A stretch of DNA of 64,000 nt, from the NCBI GenBank assembly GCA_022559845.1, contig CM040117.1, positions 77,723,731-77,787,730 on the forward strand. Reading direction: 5' to 3'. Position 1 is the first letter of the stretch. Every line of letters starts with the position of its first letter. This DNA is from Amorphophallus konjac. Taxonomy: Eukaryota > Streptophyta > Magnoliopsida > Alismatales > Araceae. Positions 1 to 11,047 of this stretch are shown piece by piece. The notes under the pieces were generated by a model. The model had not been told where the DNA came from. It saw only the letters and a program-made list of their open reading frames with translations, and made no database searches. Position numbers and translations under genes: made by a program.

Positions 1-2148
1 TCTGCACTCGGAACTGATCTCGCTCGCCTCTTACACGTGCGATGTCAGCCCTGAGTCGCTCCACCTCTCCGTCATCCGGGCGTCGCGGGGTCTCCGCTCG
101 CAATCTGGCCATCTCCGCCCGCACAAGCTCTGTTTCTGCTCGGGCTCTCTCCGTCTCGACCCGGCTCCTCTCTATCTCCGCCTGGAGACGCTCTGCCTCC
201 GACCGAGCCTGCCTCGCCTCGGCCACTGCTGCGGCTACCTCTCTCGCCTGTAGATTACATTTCATATAGTTAATCATAAGGCATTTAATTGGCATCATCA
301 TGAGCATAAGCATTTTAGCATCTTACCCGCTCTGCGAGGGTGGCCTCCGCCTCCTCGGCCCGGGCAACCGCCCGAGCAAACTCGGCGTCCTGCTCTACCC
401 TGCCTCCCGCAGGCTGAGAGGAAGACGATGGGGCATCCGGTCCAGCTCGTTGGGCTCCCTCGGCCCGCTGCATTGTTATGATTAATCACATTAAGCATTT
501 CATAAGCATAATCATTTAAGTTTAAGTTTAGAGTCTCACCAGGAGCTCCAGGGCGGTCCGGTACTCGTCCCGCTGCTGGATGGTGGAGTGAAGTAATCCC
601 TCCAGCTCGGCTATCCGTCCCTCAGGGTCTAGCTGCATTTAGAAAACATGTGAGTCATTTACATATAGCATTGCATTTTTTGCATATAAAAGAGGTTTAA
701 GGTTTAGGGTTGCATACCGATCTTCGGGTACCTCGGTACACCCGGTCACCGTAGAGTCGAGTGAAGGCCTTCAGATATGCCTCGTCGCTCTCATCTCGCT
801 CCTTCACCGCTCAGCCTCGCTTGTTCCAATCGTGGACGTACTTCACCTTTCGGGCGCACCAATCCACGTTGCCACTGATGCCTCTTACAGACTTGCCTGG
901 GTGGTCATCACTGTGGCGTGGAAAGGTCACCTCGGGCTGGTGTTGTCCCCGAGTCCGCAGGATCAGCCTGTAGTGCAGAGGCTCGATGATGTGGATGCAA
1001 TGCAACCATATGTCTCGCCCCCTGTATGACAAGGCCGCCTCTACCCACGGCTGTCCCGTGTAAACCTCGCCGCGGTACGGGGTCCATCTCACCTAGAAGC
1101 ATTAAGTCCATTCATCAGCATATAAGTTCATCATGTAGAAGCATTTAAAAGCATGTAGAAATCATTTCGAGTTTTGGACTTACCGACGTGTGTGGGTAGG
1201 AGTCCAAGTCGTCCTGGATCGTCCGGGTCAGTCTGATGATCGACCTTATATCCCTCGCTACCGTCCATCACCTCGCGATCGGGATGCGACCGGGGTGGAG
1301 TAGTGTGCCTCTCCCGATTCCCGGGAGATACATGTAGCTCTAGATCTGCATTTTAGAAATCAAGTCAGTCAAATTGCATGGTCATTTGCATGGCATTTTT
1401 TGCATAATATAGAAAGCATTTAAATTGCACTCACCTGCAGAAAAGGCGAGAAGCCGCCCAGCATCGTCTGTCGATCCGTCGTGTTGAGGGACTCGAACAG
1501 GAACGTGAGCACTGCTGCTCCCCATGCATATCTCCCGACTCTGTGCAAATTTTCTATCATCGGAAGCAGTCTGCAGTTGATGACGTCTGCTCGAGTCGCG
1601 AAGAGGAGCTTCCCGAATAACAGCATCAGGAAGCGTCACAGTACTTTATCTCCCTCAGGTCCTGCCTCCGCCGCCACGTGAGGGCGCACCTGGTCTATCA
1701 CTCTGCCCATATGCTCCTCGGGTAGCTCTATTACGGCAATCGCTGCTCCTCTCAACCCCAAGCTCTCCTGCAGTACTGATCTCGAGAGTTGAGATGAGGA
1801 CTGTCCCGGCCTGATCAGGTCCAGTCCGAGCAGCTGCTGTGCCATCTCCCGGTAATCACCGTATGTCCATCCTGTCACTGCAGCTCCGTGGACTCTCAAT
1901 CCTGTAATCCTCGCTATGTCTTCTAGTGTGGGGATCATGTGGCCCCACGGGAAGATGAACACCCTATTGATCGGGTCCCACCTCTCGTGCAACGCGTACA
2001 GCAAGGGTGTGTCCATCTGGATCACCTCGATGCTGAGCACCTCGGCGAATCCCATCTCGGCCAGTCTCTCCCTCTGGTAATCGGGCAATGCCTGGTACAC
2101 TGCCCGGATCTGCAGCCAGGAGATCCGCGTTCTTCTCTTCCCCTGCAT
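1..2148 (-). pseudogene. Plant mobile domain (PMD) gene with coiled-coil tail, antisense inside element X
   Basis: A multi-exon gene reads leftward. The first clear exon (2148 to about 1435) encodes a PMD core: a WLQIRAVYQAL helix, the PLLYALHERWDP and FPWGHMIPTLEDIARITGL motifs, then LLFGKLLFATRADVIN. Further exons lie at about 1345-1184, 1093-718 (RWTPYRGEVYTGQPWVEAA), 632-540, 470-326 and 254-1, each bounded by an AG acceptor and a GT donor (GTGAGT, GTAAGT, GTATGC). The last three are Ala/Glu/Arg-rich and predict a long coiled coil that leaves the window. PMD proteins are nuclear; some act in silencing and development, and many copies sit in transposons. In-frame stops interrupt the first exon (1636-1638) and the second exon twice, so the gene is dead. 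It lies antisense to the X LTR. Assignment to X rests on position; the exon limits are my estimates. Confidence 0.75.
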
Positions 2149-2272
2149 TCATGAAGATCATTGGTTAGGCAATTGCATCATAAAATCATTGCATAAACAT
2201 TTATAAAATAAAAACAAAACAAAAATTCAAAAATTAGAAAACCCTAAAAATAGTCTGGATCTCTGGTAGATG

Positions 2273-3066
2273 TAACGGCCCTGGGGTGGGGCGTTACTTG
2301 GCTCTGACGCACTCAGGGTGGCTCGTCAGGCGTGTGACGGTCGCTGGCAGGACCGTCACATCGTCTGCCTTTGGTTTTTTTTCCTTTGCATTCCCGAGGT
2401 CTCTCACCTTGGCCAAATGGCCTACAATCAATCCTAATGGGTTCGTAGACCCATTTCTACCCCCCAATCCTACATGCATTCAAATAAAATTCATAAAAAT
2501 AATAATAATAATTTTAAAATTAGGGCGAGGGGACCTACCTCATGGTCCATGCCCCTTCTCCTCTTCTTGGCTGGTTCTTTGGCCTCTTATTCACCCAATG
2601 GGGCTTCTCGTTGGTCCTCCACGGCCGTGAGAGCTTCATCTTCCTCCCTTGGGCTTCTTCTCACCGATTGTTCTTCTTCCACTGGCGGGATTGCTTCCCG
2701 TTCGAGCCGGCGGTGAAACCGCCGTATGGCCTTCTTCTTCCCTCGTTCCCTCTTCTGTGGAGGCGGCTGGGGTGCCTCGTCGCCGGCCATGGTGGTGGTG
2801 GGGGTTGAAATCGCCGGAGGGTTTCTCGGTTGGAGGTTTTTTTGGGGGTGTTGAATGTTGAATTAATGGGCCGTGACCGTTCGGGTTTTATTTTTTTGAA
2901 CGCTCAGGAAATGTGACGGTCTATCGACCGACCGTCACATCCTTCTGACTCATTTGTCTTCGACCGTTACATCTGTTGGCCCTGTTTTATTGAAGAATGT
3001 GAACCGCCTGGTTTATGACGGCCCAGTATTGGCCCGTTATTTCGTGTGACGCACTTACACTAGACC
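2273..3066. repeat. Interrupted-palindrome motifs (TAACGG/TGACGG type) in X internal DNA
   Basis: Short inverted repeats with 5-6 bp arms and an 11-15 nt centre recur. Examples are 2273-2297 (TAACGG with GCGTTA), 2305-2328 (TGACG with CGTCA), 2335-2359 (TGACGGTC with GACCGTCA), about 2911-2939 (TGACGGTC with GACCGTCA), about 3017-3042 and about 3048-3066. The same motif recurs in the X 3' LTR and, with other stem letters, in the LTRs of G and F. Here the copies lie at and upstream of the 5' end of the antisense PMD gene. Confidence 0.7.
2587..2790 (-). CDS. Possible first exon of the antisense PMD gene
   Basis: A 67-codon open frame starts with ATG at 2790 and encodes a charged peptide beginning MAGDEAPQPPPQKRERGKK. 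The basic, proline-rich start resembles the disordered N-terminus of many PMD proteins. A GT that could act as a donor lies near 2594. The next clear PMD exon begins just after a CAG at 2145-2150, consistent with an acceptor. If the two join, an intron of about 440 bp separates them. The region is GC-rich and open frames arise easily, so this stays a guess. Confidence 0.3.
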   Translation of the reverse strand: MAGDEAPQPPPQKRERGKKKAIRRFHRRLEREAIPPVEEEQSVRRSPREEDEALTAVEDQREAPLGE

Positions 3067-4043
3067 GTTACAAACTTGCAAGTTTCTTGATGAATTAAAT
3101 GGTCTAATTGATGTTAAAAAGGTTCCATTTCCTTTCATGTTGTTCATTATTGATGCCTCTCGCACATTCAAATGGTTATGCCTTAATTCGTGTTCATATT
3201 TGTTATTAGCTAACCTCTTTCCATGAAGGAATTTATGAACAAAGTCGCGCTCTGCCGTTCGTCAGGCAGGTAAGTCAGGTATTATATCTCTTTCCCTTAT
3301 CCTTTAAAGCATTACTATATGTTATTTATGATATATTATCTCGAGAACCGTCTGGTCATTCATGTGTTCCGGGATCTGATGTTCCCCTTAAACAAAAATG
3401 ATGATGATCTAAGTTCACATGTTTAATCGTTGGATAGGCCGTTAGGTTGGAAAATTTTGGGGACGATAGTTCTGTCTTGCACGCCGTGGTTGCAGATTGC
3501 GTCCTGACCCTGGTTTTCTCCATCTTAGCAATACTATTCTCGAGTATCTTGATATTTCATTTTTTCTTTGCATTCGTTTTAAAGATTTCTTTTTCTTTAG
3601 CCCAGCATGCATCATACGCATCTTTTGAGTATTCACACGCTTCATCTGTTCAAGGTATCTCAATGATGGTGAATAGCTGCATTCTTGATCTCGAATGAGG
3701 AGAATTATTCCACTCCTGATTAGAAGGTTTCCTTTGATCTCGTCACTCGATTTGGTTGACTGAAGATTCCTGTCTGGAGTTTAGTCAGTTATCTTTCCCT
3801 TTCATTGCCTCCAGCGGCTAGCCGTGTTTTCTTTCCTTAGTTGTTAATTCCTCTAGACATGCGTCCTTTGATTGGCTATTTCCTTGTGATCAGTTCGAAG
3901 TTTTCCTGAAAATTCCTATCGCTTGTTGGTAAAGAACGGGTGTCGTTTTACCTTAACGCCCACTTTTTGATCCACTCAACTTCATTTCCGCTTCATCTCC
4001 ATGTTCCATTTCATTTTCGCTTCACCTCCGCTCGCTCCCCTGC
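3067..4043. other. Noncoding internal DNA of element X before the polypurine tract
   Basis: T-rich DNA without a convincing reading frame; short frames here show no domain. It separates the PMD gene from the 3' LTR and fits the noncoding stretch that commonly precedes the polypurine tract. I see no tRNA, promoter or tandem array in it. Confidence 0.5.
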
Positions 4044-4068
4044 AAAGAGGACGTTAAGGAGGGGCATC
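4044..4068 (+). promoter_or_regulatory. Polypurine tract of element X
   Basis: A purine-rich run with AAGAGGACG and AAGGAGGGGC lies directly before the TGTTGACA that opens the LTR. This is where plus-strand DNA synthesis is primed in LTR elements, so it fixes X as a plus-strand element. Confidence 0.65.
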
Positions 4069-4268
4069 TGTTGACACATGTTTTATGGCCAATAAGTCGG
4101 GTCATCTCTTTATTCATTATATATGATGCTCCGAGTTGTTCACCCTTCATCGAGTCTCTTTGTTTAGTTGAAGATCATTTCTTGGGTCTTCACTCCTTGA
4201 TCGGATGTGGCTCTTTGTGGCATTTCATTTTGATTAAAGCTTAGCAAAACCTTCATTCCATTTGGTAG

Positions 4269-5390
4269 TAACGGTCTGTTCCAGGCGCGTTTCTTCCTTC
4301 TAACGGATGGGTCCTGGGCCGTCACTCCTTGAAGAGTCCTGAAGCTTGAGGTCTTGTTCCAAAGCTTATCCTTTGGCCTATATGTTGAATATAACGGTCT
4401 GTCGTGCAGCCGTTGTTTCATTCTGACACCCTATGACTTGGCCGTTACTTTCTTTACAGAGTCCTATTGTTTTGATTTTCTTCCTGTTGATCTTATCTCT
4501 TTGGGATAAGGTTGAAAGTAACGGATATTCCTTGATGCGTTATTTCACTGTGGCGGTCTGTCGTGTAGCCGTTACTTCCTTCAGAGAGTCATGGCAGTTC
4601 AGGCCTTTTCTCTGCTACTCCGTGGTCGAGATAAGAACTTGGATTGATGATATCTCTTCCAAATCTGATCCTCAGGACCTTCTGTTTGATTCTATGGACT
4701 CTTGGTGATATTATCTTCAAGGATTTGCTAAGAGTTATCCCTTTATCTTGCTGGATTTTCCTCTGCTCGACCTGAGGGTTTGAGGGTCTATAAATAGAAC
4801 CTTTAACTTCATGATCCAAAGGAGGAAATTCTGGAGTTTGCGACGAAGTGCTGCCGCATTTTAGAGCCACGATTGATCAAGGAGAAGTGCTTCTCACGTT
4901 CGTTTGCTGCCTGGTGAAGGGAGTATTTGTTCCTCTTGGTTCCAAAGTTCATATCTTGCATATTGAATTCCTTTTCAATCTCCCTTTCATCATAAGCATC
5001 ATTTCTCTCCTTTCTCCATGTTTTCCACTGGTTTTCATCATCTAAACTTCCTCCCAATCTTTTAAAATGCCCAGAGGGGTTAAAAAACCAAAACCTCCCA
5101 GTATTTCCCTTTCCTTTTGATGGTATTGTGTTTATTGAAGAATTGATGCTATATTGTCTAAAGGGCTAATTTGGGTTGTTTGTTCTTGTTCTCTACGTCT
5201 TTGGCAGGTTTACAGGTCCACCAGCACGAGGCCCAAGTCTTCTGGCCAGCTGGAAGAGTTGGAGTTAAAAGAATTCACGCTTTGCTACTGTAGGTTATTT
5301 GACGGTCTTGTGCAGGCGCGTCATATTCTTCCAGCAGTCTATCGAGCGACCATCACTTCCAAGTGACGCATAGGGTTTTGGCCGTTACTT
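4269..5390. repeat. Hairpin motifs in the X LTR
   Basis: Copies or half-copies occur near 4269, 4392-4416 (TAACGG with CCGTTG), 4436-4448, 4515-4580 and 5300-5390. Several share a centre like TCTGTCGTGCAGC or TTGTGCAGGCGC. The TCTATCGTGCAGC centre in the G LTR (6313-6340) is nearly the same although its arms are TGGCGG/CCGCCA. Copies lie on both sides of the TATA box. Confidence 0.65.
4789..4797 (+). promoter_or_regulatory. TATA box of the X LTR
   Basis: TATAAATAG lies 720 bp into the LTR, a canonical plant TATA box that would mark the U3/R boundary just downstream. Confidence 0.6.
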
Positions 5391-6131
5391 TCAGCTGACC
5401 TGCAGGTTTCTTTGATCTTTCCTCTCCTGTGGGCGGGTGCTTCATCCACATATTTCCAAGGTATTTTCAGGTCTTTGGCTTGTTTTTACTTTGGTGGCGA
5501 TCACATATTTTTTAAGTATTGGGCCTTAGCTTTCTCTTTCGCATCTCACGTTTTTATTTCCTTGCTTGTTCCACCCCTTGCGGTGTGTTTCTATTTACTC
5601 CTTGCTCTACGCCCCGGCGTGTGTTTTTCCTTTATTCCTTAGCTTAGTTTGGTTGAGATAGCATGCCCATGCTATAGCTTGCTTTGGTTGCCTAGGTTCA
5701 TGATCACATGTTCATAGGTTGAGTGCATATCTTTGATTATTTGCTTGTCATCTTGCTACATATCATCATTAAGACCCCAAGAAAAAGAAGATAGAGAAGC
5801 AAAATAAAATCAACACTCGCCACCACTCCCTGGTGGGACCACTCACGTGTCGGAAGGCTACGACTAGTGGAGGGTCACTAAAGGAGTAGACTCTCTAGTC
5901 AACTGAAAATGACGTCGAAACCGGTCAAAGTACAAGGGCCGCTCCTCGTACCGACACCCACTCACGGCGACACGAGCCGAGAACACCAACTCTCGGGATC
6001 CCACGGCACCCTCACGTGTGGCCCCCACATGATGCCCGGCATCAGTTAGACCACGGGTAAGCACGCGGATCGAGATCCACTCACCCAGGATTCGAATCGG
6101 TAAAACATAACTCCGGTCGGACATAGATCTC

Positions 6132-6464
6132 TGGCGGTCCACCTTTGGGCAGCCACAAAGTCTGGCGGTCCAAAATTGGGCCGCCACAGGGACTATAGTG
6201 GTCCAACAATGGGCCGCCACACTCCAAGAACTCCCAACGGTCGAAAAACAACGGTCAGAAATCAACGGTGAACTCGCCCTCTAGCGGTCTAACCCTCGAC
6301 CGCCACATCTTCTGGCGGTCTATCGTGCAGCCGCCAGAAGACCTGGGGACCTATCGACAAAATAGTGCCCTGTGGTCCACCCACCTTGGGCCGCCACAGG
6401 CTCTGGCACACCTACCCTGGGCCGCCAAAGGCTCTGGCGGTCTCTGGAAGGACCGCTAAATCGC
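6132..6464. repeat. Array of eight GGCGGTC...GGGCCGCC hairpins in the G 3' LTR
   Basis: About eight copies of an interrupted palindrome recur every 30-50 bp. The typical form is TGGCGGTCC, 8-10 variable bases, then GGGCCGCCA. The 6-bp arms TGGCGG and CCGCCA are complementary. Some copies are decayed in one arm. Relative to the minus-strand TATA at 7023 the array lies some 550-890 bp downstream, so it would be in the transcribed leader. Confidence 0.8.
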
Positions 6465-7015
6465 CCCGAGAACAGGCCGGTGGGAACAAACCCAAAAACC
6501 CGTTCCACGCCCCGATCATCCACAGATGAGGGGGAAAACAAGGGGGAAGCTCCCCTATAGCCCCTAGCATGCATTTACGCCCTTGAATCGGTCCGAAATG
6601 CGACGAAATGGTAGATCAGCACACAATCCCCAAAACATGGATTTTGCCCTACCCTGCTCAAAAATGTCCCTCTCGACCTCTCCTCGGCCTACAAATCACG
6701 GGGGACGACGGGATGAGCATGGGGAGCCGTCTCCCTACCTCAATGGAGCACAAGCTCCACTGAAACACCGCCGAACGTGAAGAAGAAGATTTTAGAACCC
6801 TTGTTCCTTCACGAAATCCCACGAGCCACACGCCGCCACGATCGTCTCGCCGCCGTCGCCACCGCCACGTTGTCACCTCACTACCGTCTGCAGTCGGGGA
6901 GGGGCGCCGCCGTGGTCACGCCAGATGAAGAGAGAGGAAGGGGGTGGTCGCTCACGGGAGGAAGAAGGAAGAGGAAGAAAGAAGAAGAAAGGGAAAAAGA
7001 AAAATAAAATGGGGG

Positions 7016-7023
7016 TTTATATA
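7016..7023 (-). promoter_or_regulatory. TATA box of the G 3' LTR
   Basis: TATATAAA on the minus strand, about 340 bp into the LTR; the same box is present at 28859-28866 in the 5' LTR. Confidence 0.55.
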
Positions 7024-7362
7024 GAAAATCTGGAAATTTCAGAAAATACCAAAAAATTGAAAATCATATTTCCGTGATCTTCGGAACACACCGATCGCAA
7101 CGGTACCACCCGTGCCTAGGTGAACGGCCTGGTTCACCCGCTACGGGGTTCCGTAGGTCCTACCGACACACACGCACGAGAATCGGAAAACACACGGAAA
7201 AAGTCGTGGAACACGCTCCGGTCCTCCGAAATGGATCCGAATCGCACGGATCCGAACACGAAAGATGTCCGAAACATAATTTTAGACACAACGGAGTCAG
7301 ACTCTCTGAGAAAATAGATCTGGGACCCGAAAAGAGGGATCCGAAGGGTCTGGGATATTACA

Positions 7363-7375
7363 ACCTTCCCCCCTT
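7363..7375 (-). promoter_or_regulatory. Polypurine tract of G
   Basis: On the minus strand AAGGGGGGAAGGT abuts the TGTAATATCC start of the 3' LTR, as expected for plus-strand priming. Confidence 0.75.
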
Positions 7376-7427
7376 AAATAAATTTCATCCTCGAAATTTA
7401 AAACAAAGCACAGGGGAAGAAAAGGGG

Positions 7428-7994
7428 TACTCACTCGAACAAAAAGTGGAACTGCTGACGCATCTCATCATCACGCTCCCAAGAAGCCTCACCACAAGAG
7501 TGCTGCTGCCACACCACCTTAACCAGAGGGATAACCTTGTTCCGTAGGTGCTGCTCTCGCCGATCCTCAATACGGATAGGGAACTCCGGTAGAGACAGAT
7601 CGGGAGTCACCTCGGGCCAATCCGAGTCCTCCAACACATGAGAAATATCGGGCATATACTTCCTCAACATCGAGACATGGAACACATAATGCACCGCTGC
7701 AAACTCAGGAGGTAGCTGTAACCGATAAGCAACCTCGCCGATGCGCTCCACGATGAGGAAAGGACCAACGTAGCGGGGACTCAACTTCCCAAGCTTCCCA
7801 AATCGCATCACTCCCATCATGGGAGAAACCCGCAAAAATACACGCTCACCGACTACAAAACAGAGTGGTTGTCTTCTCCGATCGGCATAACTCTTCTGCC
7901 GACTCTGCGCCGCCAACATGTTCTGACGGACCAGCTGCACCACATCAATGCACTGCTGCACCAACTCCTGTCCCGTCATAATACGCTCACCAAC
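7428..7994 (-). pseudogene. Integrase C-terminus with chromodomain-like tail (element G)
   Basis: This open frame is the downstream half of the G integrase. It has the Ty3 integrase C-terminal fold signature (AAQSRQKSYADRRRQPL, then GERVFLRVSPMMGVMRFGKLGKLSPRYVGPF, then YRLQLPPEFAAVHYVFHVSMLRKY). It ends in a chromodomain-like segment (IPLVKVVWQQHSCGEASWER), which in chromoviruses steers integration toward marked chromatin. The reading frame begins only at the junction with S at 7995-7999, so the protein is cut off from its catalytic core, which lies 14.5 kb away at 22552 and above. Frame and stop (7428-7430) are otherwise intact. Confidence 0.9.
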
Positions 7995-7999
7995 CTTAG
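7995..7999. repeat. Left target duplication of S (CTTAG)
   Basis: CTTAG abuts the TGATG start of S; CTCAG at 22547-22551 follows its CATCA end. One mismatch. Confidence 0.65.
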
Positions 8000-8453
8000 T
8001 GATGGGAATCGACGCCAAGCATGTATATTTTATTTTGCATTTATGTCCTTTAGTTTATTTTTATATCCATGGAAAAGCATATGCGCAATTGTAAGGCTTT
8101 GTAAGCTAATGCGTCATTCCCTTGGATTGTGTGGGTTTTTATGCAAATATATAGTAGGTCCAGCTAGGGGGCCCTCACCCCTTTCCCATTGGTCCATGTC
8201 ATCCTTGTGGGGCTGGTCAACCATCCTAGGTGGCCATCTAGAAGGTTGGAATGCCAATTGACCACATGGGAGACAAGTGGTTAAAATTTTCCAAGGTAGG
8301 CTACCTACCCATTCAACCCTTTCACCTAGTCAAGGAGGCGCCCCATTCCACTTGCATTAGTTTATTTTTTTGTGTAACATGATCACATTTAATCTAGACC
8401 ATCCCTTCCTCATCCCTAGATCCAATGGTGGAGATTGGATTTGGTGTGTAGCA

Positions 8454-8461
8454 TATAAAAG
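8454..8461 (+). promoter_or_regulatory. TATA box of S
   Basis: TATAAAAG in AT-rich context about 450 bp into the LTR, followed by a pyrimidine-rich stretch like a plant leader. Confidence 0.5.
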
Positions 8462-8948
8462 CTTGTATTTTCCATTTGGAAATTAATGAATGATAGAAAA
8501 ATTGTGAAAGCCCAAGGAGCTTCTTGCGCCCCTCCCCTCTCTCCTGGTATTCTTCCCTTGTCAACCCCAATTCTAAAGTGGATCTACCTTCTATCCCCTC
8601 CCCTCTACCTTCTGGTTCATCTCCGGTGATCGCCGCCGCCGCCGTCGTGCAGCCGTCGCTCCACCGCCATCGTCTTCGGTATTCTGTCCAACCAGGACAG
8701 AAGCATCTTCCCCGAATTCCTGCTCCCACCTCCTACCTCCTCTGGAGCTAAACTTTTCAGGCGTGGTTCATCTCTCGAACCCCTTGTTGCATCCCTATTG
8801 TTTTGATGATGTCCCACACTATAAATCAATCTTCTATCTCTAGATTAATGTTGTTTCATCATGTGAGTGAGTACAGTTCAATGGCTGTCAGATAACATGC
8901 TCTACCTTAATTCTGCCTACACGCTGTCTGCACAGTCTTCACACCAGT

Positions 8949-10152
8949 GCGTCAACTCAGTGTGCTGATGCGTCGACCCTTCAGTCATTGCTTGTCTCTG
9001 TTCTCACACCAGTGCGTCAACTCAGTGTGCTGATGTGTAGACTCTTCTGTTTAGGTTCTTCATTTGATTAAGTCTATACATCATCAGTTGAACGTAAAAG
9101 TAATACGTTGCAGCGTCAACTCATTGGGCTGCAGCGTCAACTCAGCATGTTTGCACTTCACCTTCAGACTTTCAAGTCTATACACCCTATACTCATTCAA
9201 GTCTGTTCAGCCGTTTGCATCTCATAAAGTCTGTACATCGTGATCATTCAAGTTCACATCAAGTCTGTACAGCCGTTCACTGGTGAAGTCTATACACCAG
9301 TCAGTGGAAAGTCTATACACTGATTACAGCATTCTCATGTAGTCAACACATTGAACAGTTCTTCAAAGTCTATACATTCGGTTCCTTGGGCAAAGTCTAT
9401 ACATCGCTTAGTCTGCACATTGCCTTCAGCCCAAGTGCTCAAAGCCAAGTCTATACAACGCCAACCCAACACATTGAACAGTTCTCCAAGTCTATACACT
9501 AGACTTCATTTCTCTAAGTCTATACACTGGCCTGTGATTCACCAACTCTGTACATTCGATATCTTTTCCTACGCATTGGCCAAGTCCATACATTCAACTT
9601 TTCCCTACGCTTTCCAGGCCAAGTCTGTACACCACTAAGTGTGTACATTGCATGCTGCTCAAACGTTCAATGTTCTTCAAAGTCTGTACAGAGGCTTCGA
9701 TTTACCAAGTCTGTACATCGGCTTCATTCGCTCAAGTCCACACATCCACAGTGCTTTCACAAGTCTATACATTCACTTGAGTTACACCAAGTATGTACAT
9801 CGCTGAAGTCTTCACAAGTCAGTACAGTGCTTGAGCTTCACAAAGTCCATACATCGCTTCAAGCGATTCAAGTCTATACAGACTGCCTTTACATTCAGAG
9901 TCTGTACATTGGTCCATCAGCCGATCGTTTCATTCAGCAAGCTTCAAAGTCTGTACAGCCTGTCTGTCTTCATGGATTATGTGCCTTTCGTGCGTTGACG
10001 CACTTGGCTGACTGCGTAGACGCACACCTTTCTGTCTTGCTCACTGCGTAGACGCTGACACTGGATGCGTTGACGCATTGGCCTGTTTCCAAGGGCGTGA
10101 GCATCTTGCCTGAGGAAGCTGAGGCGACGCTGCTCGATGGAAGCGTTGACGC
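8949..10152. repeat. GCGTCGAC / GCGTNNACGC palindromes in C U3
   Basis: Copies include GCGTCAACTCA and GCGTCGACCC near 8949-8980 and 9010-9030, then near-palindromes GCGTTGACGC, GCGTAGACGC and GCGTTGACGC between 9991 and 10152. The 3' LTR has the perfect palindrome GCGTCGACGC near 19627. The core is GTCGAC, the same as in the U3 palindromes of B, D and E, but the flanking letters are specific to C. Confidence 0.7.
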
Positions 10153-10580
10153 CTTGGGCTGATGTTCAAAGATCTGTTGATCAACATCAAGTCTGTACAG
10201 CATGAAGTTTGTACATTGGTTTTGATTTGAACAGAACGCCTAAGTCTATACATTGCTATGGATTGCCCTAAAATGCTTAAGTCCATACACTGAAGATGCT
10301 GAAGACCTCCAAGTGAATACACTCTCACATGATACACACTTGGCTAACTATCGTTTCAAGTCTGTACACTGCTTAGGCTTCGTGAAGTCTACACAGTGGC
10401 TGAGCCTTGTAAAGTGTACACATTGGTAACAATCGTTTGCATTGTTCATGTCTATACACTGCCTTCACGTGCATTTTATTCAGTAAGTCTGTACACTCTC
10501 TCACGGTGTGCACACTTACTCTGTTGTGTTTCTAAAGTATATACATTCATGTTGAAAGCCTGAACTAACTAAGTCTATAC
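9069..10580 (+). repeat. About 40 copies of AAGTCTRTACA in C U3
   Basis: An 11-bp motif, consensus AAGTCTRTACAY, recurs every 20-60 bp over 1.5 kb, always in the same direction, with unrelated DNA between copies. Common variants change one or two letters (AAGTCCATACA, AAGTCAGTACA). It ends about 200 bp before the TATA box. The 3' LTR carries the same set from about 18716 to 20165. Spacing is irregular, so it is neither a tandem satellite nor a CRISPR array. Confidence 0.9.
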
Positions 10581-10781
10581 ATTCCATCTGTCTGTCTGCA
10601 GGCGATTCAGGCTGATGATTGGGCACGTGAATCGAGGTTGGCACCTGACACGTGATCCAAGACAACAGGCGCATGACACGTGGATGGCAACCTTGTCAGG
10701 ATGCTGCCATGTGGTCGAAATTCAAATGATCTGGCCAAAAGTGCATGGGCGGGAACCTGGCAGCCACACGCCATTATCTGC

Positions 10782-10790
10782 TATAAATAT
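10782..10790 (+). promoter_or_regulatory. TATA box of C 5' LTR
   Basis: TATAAATAT just after the U3 repeats; the copy in the 3' LTR is at 20362-20370. It marks the transcription start region and so the U3/R boundary. Confidence 0.75.
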
Positions 10791-11047
10791 AGAGCTTCAT
10801 CCTTCAGTAGAAGTTTGATCGTGAAAAGAAAAAAGCAGAAGCCATTGGTGAGAGTCTGCACGATCCAGAAAAGAAAAAGGGCAGAGAGTTCCATATCTGA
10901 GAGGAGTTTGTTCGAGAGAGAGAGAGAGAGTGTGTGTGGATTGATGAATTGATTCATTTGAAGCTACATTTGTATTGGGTTTCAGAACCGATTTCTTCTT
11001 TCTATTTTGCTTTCGTTTATTTTGTTCTTCCATTCTTATTTGAATTG

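Larger units (their letters stand above)
4069..5815 (+). mobile_element. 3' LTR of element X (Ty3-type)
   Basis: The LTR opens with TGTTGA and closes with TCAACA, a perfect terminal inverted repeat. It is preceded by a polypurine tract and holds a TATA box at 4789-4797. At 5816 the sequence switches to LTR sequence of G (CTCGCCACCACTCC, compare 27686-27700), so X inserted into the 3' LTR of G. CTCGC would be the right-hand target duplication. The 5' LTR and coding region of X must lie left of the window. The Ty3 label rests on the hairpin motif shared with G and F, not on protein evidence. Confidence 0.75.
5816..7362 (-). mobile_element. 3' LTR of G, truncated by X
   Basis: It aligns with 27690-29203. 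Read on the minus strand it opens TGTAATATCCCAGACCC after a polypurine tract. The last 850 bp or so of the LTR (equivalent to 26833-27690) are missing because X is inserted at 5816. It carries an 84-bp block (about 5980-6063) that the 5' LTR lacks, and it lacks about 75 bp (equivalent to 28008-28082) that the 5' LTR has. A minus-strand TATA box lies at 7016-7023. Confidence 0.85.

Noticed and set aside
1..2148. PMD gene as a functional host gene
   Set aside because: Three in-frame stops in conserved exons and a position antisense to an adjoining LTR.
9069..10580. The AAGTCTRTACA repeats as a CRISPR array
   Set aside because: Repeat is only 11 bp, spacing is irregular, copies vary, the element is a plant retrotransposon and there are no cas genes.
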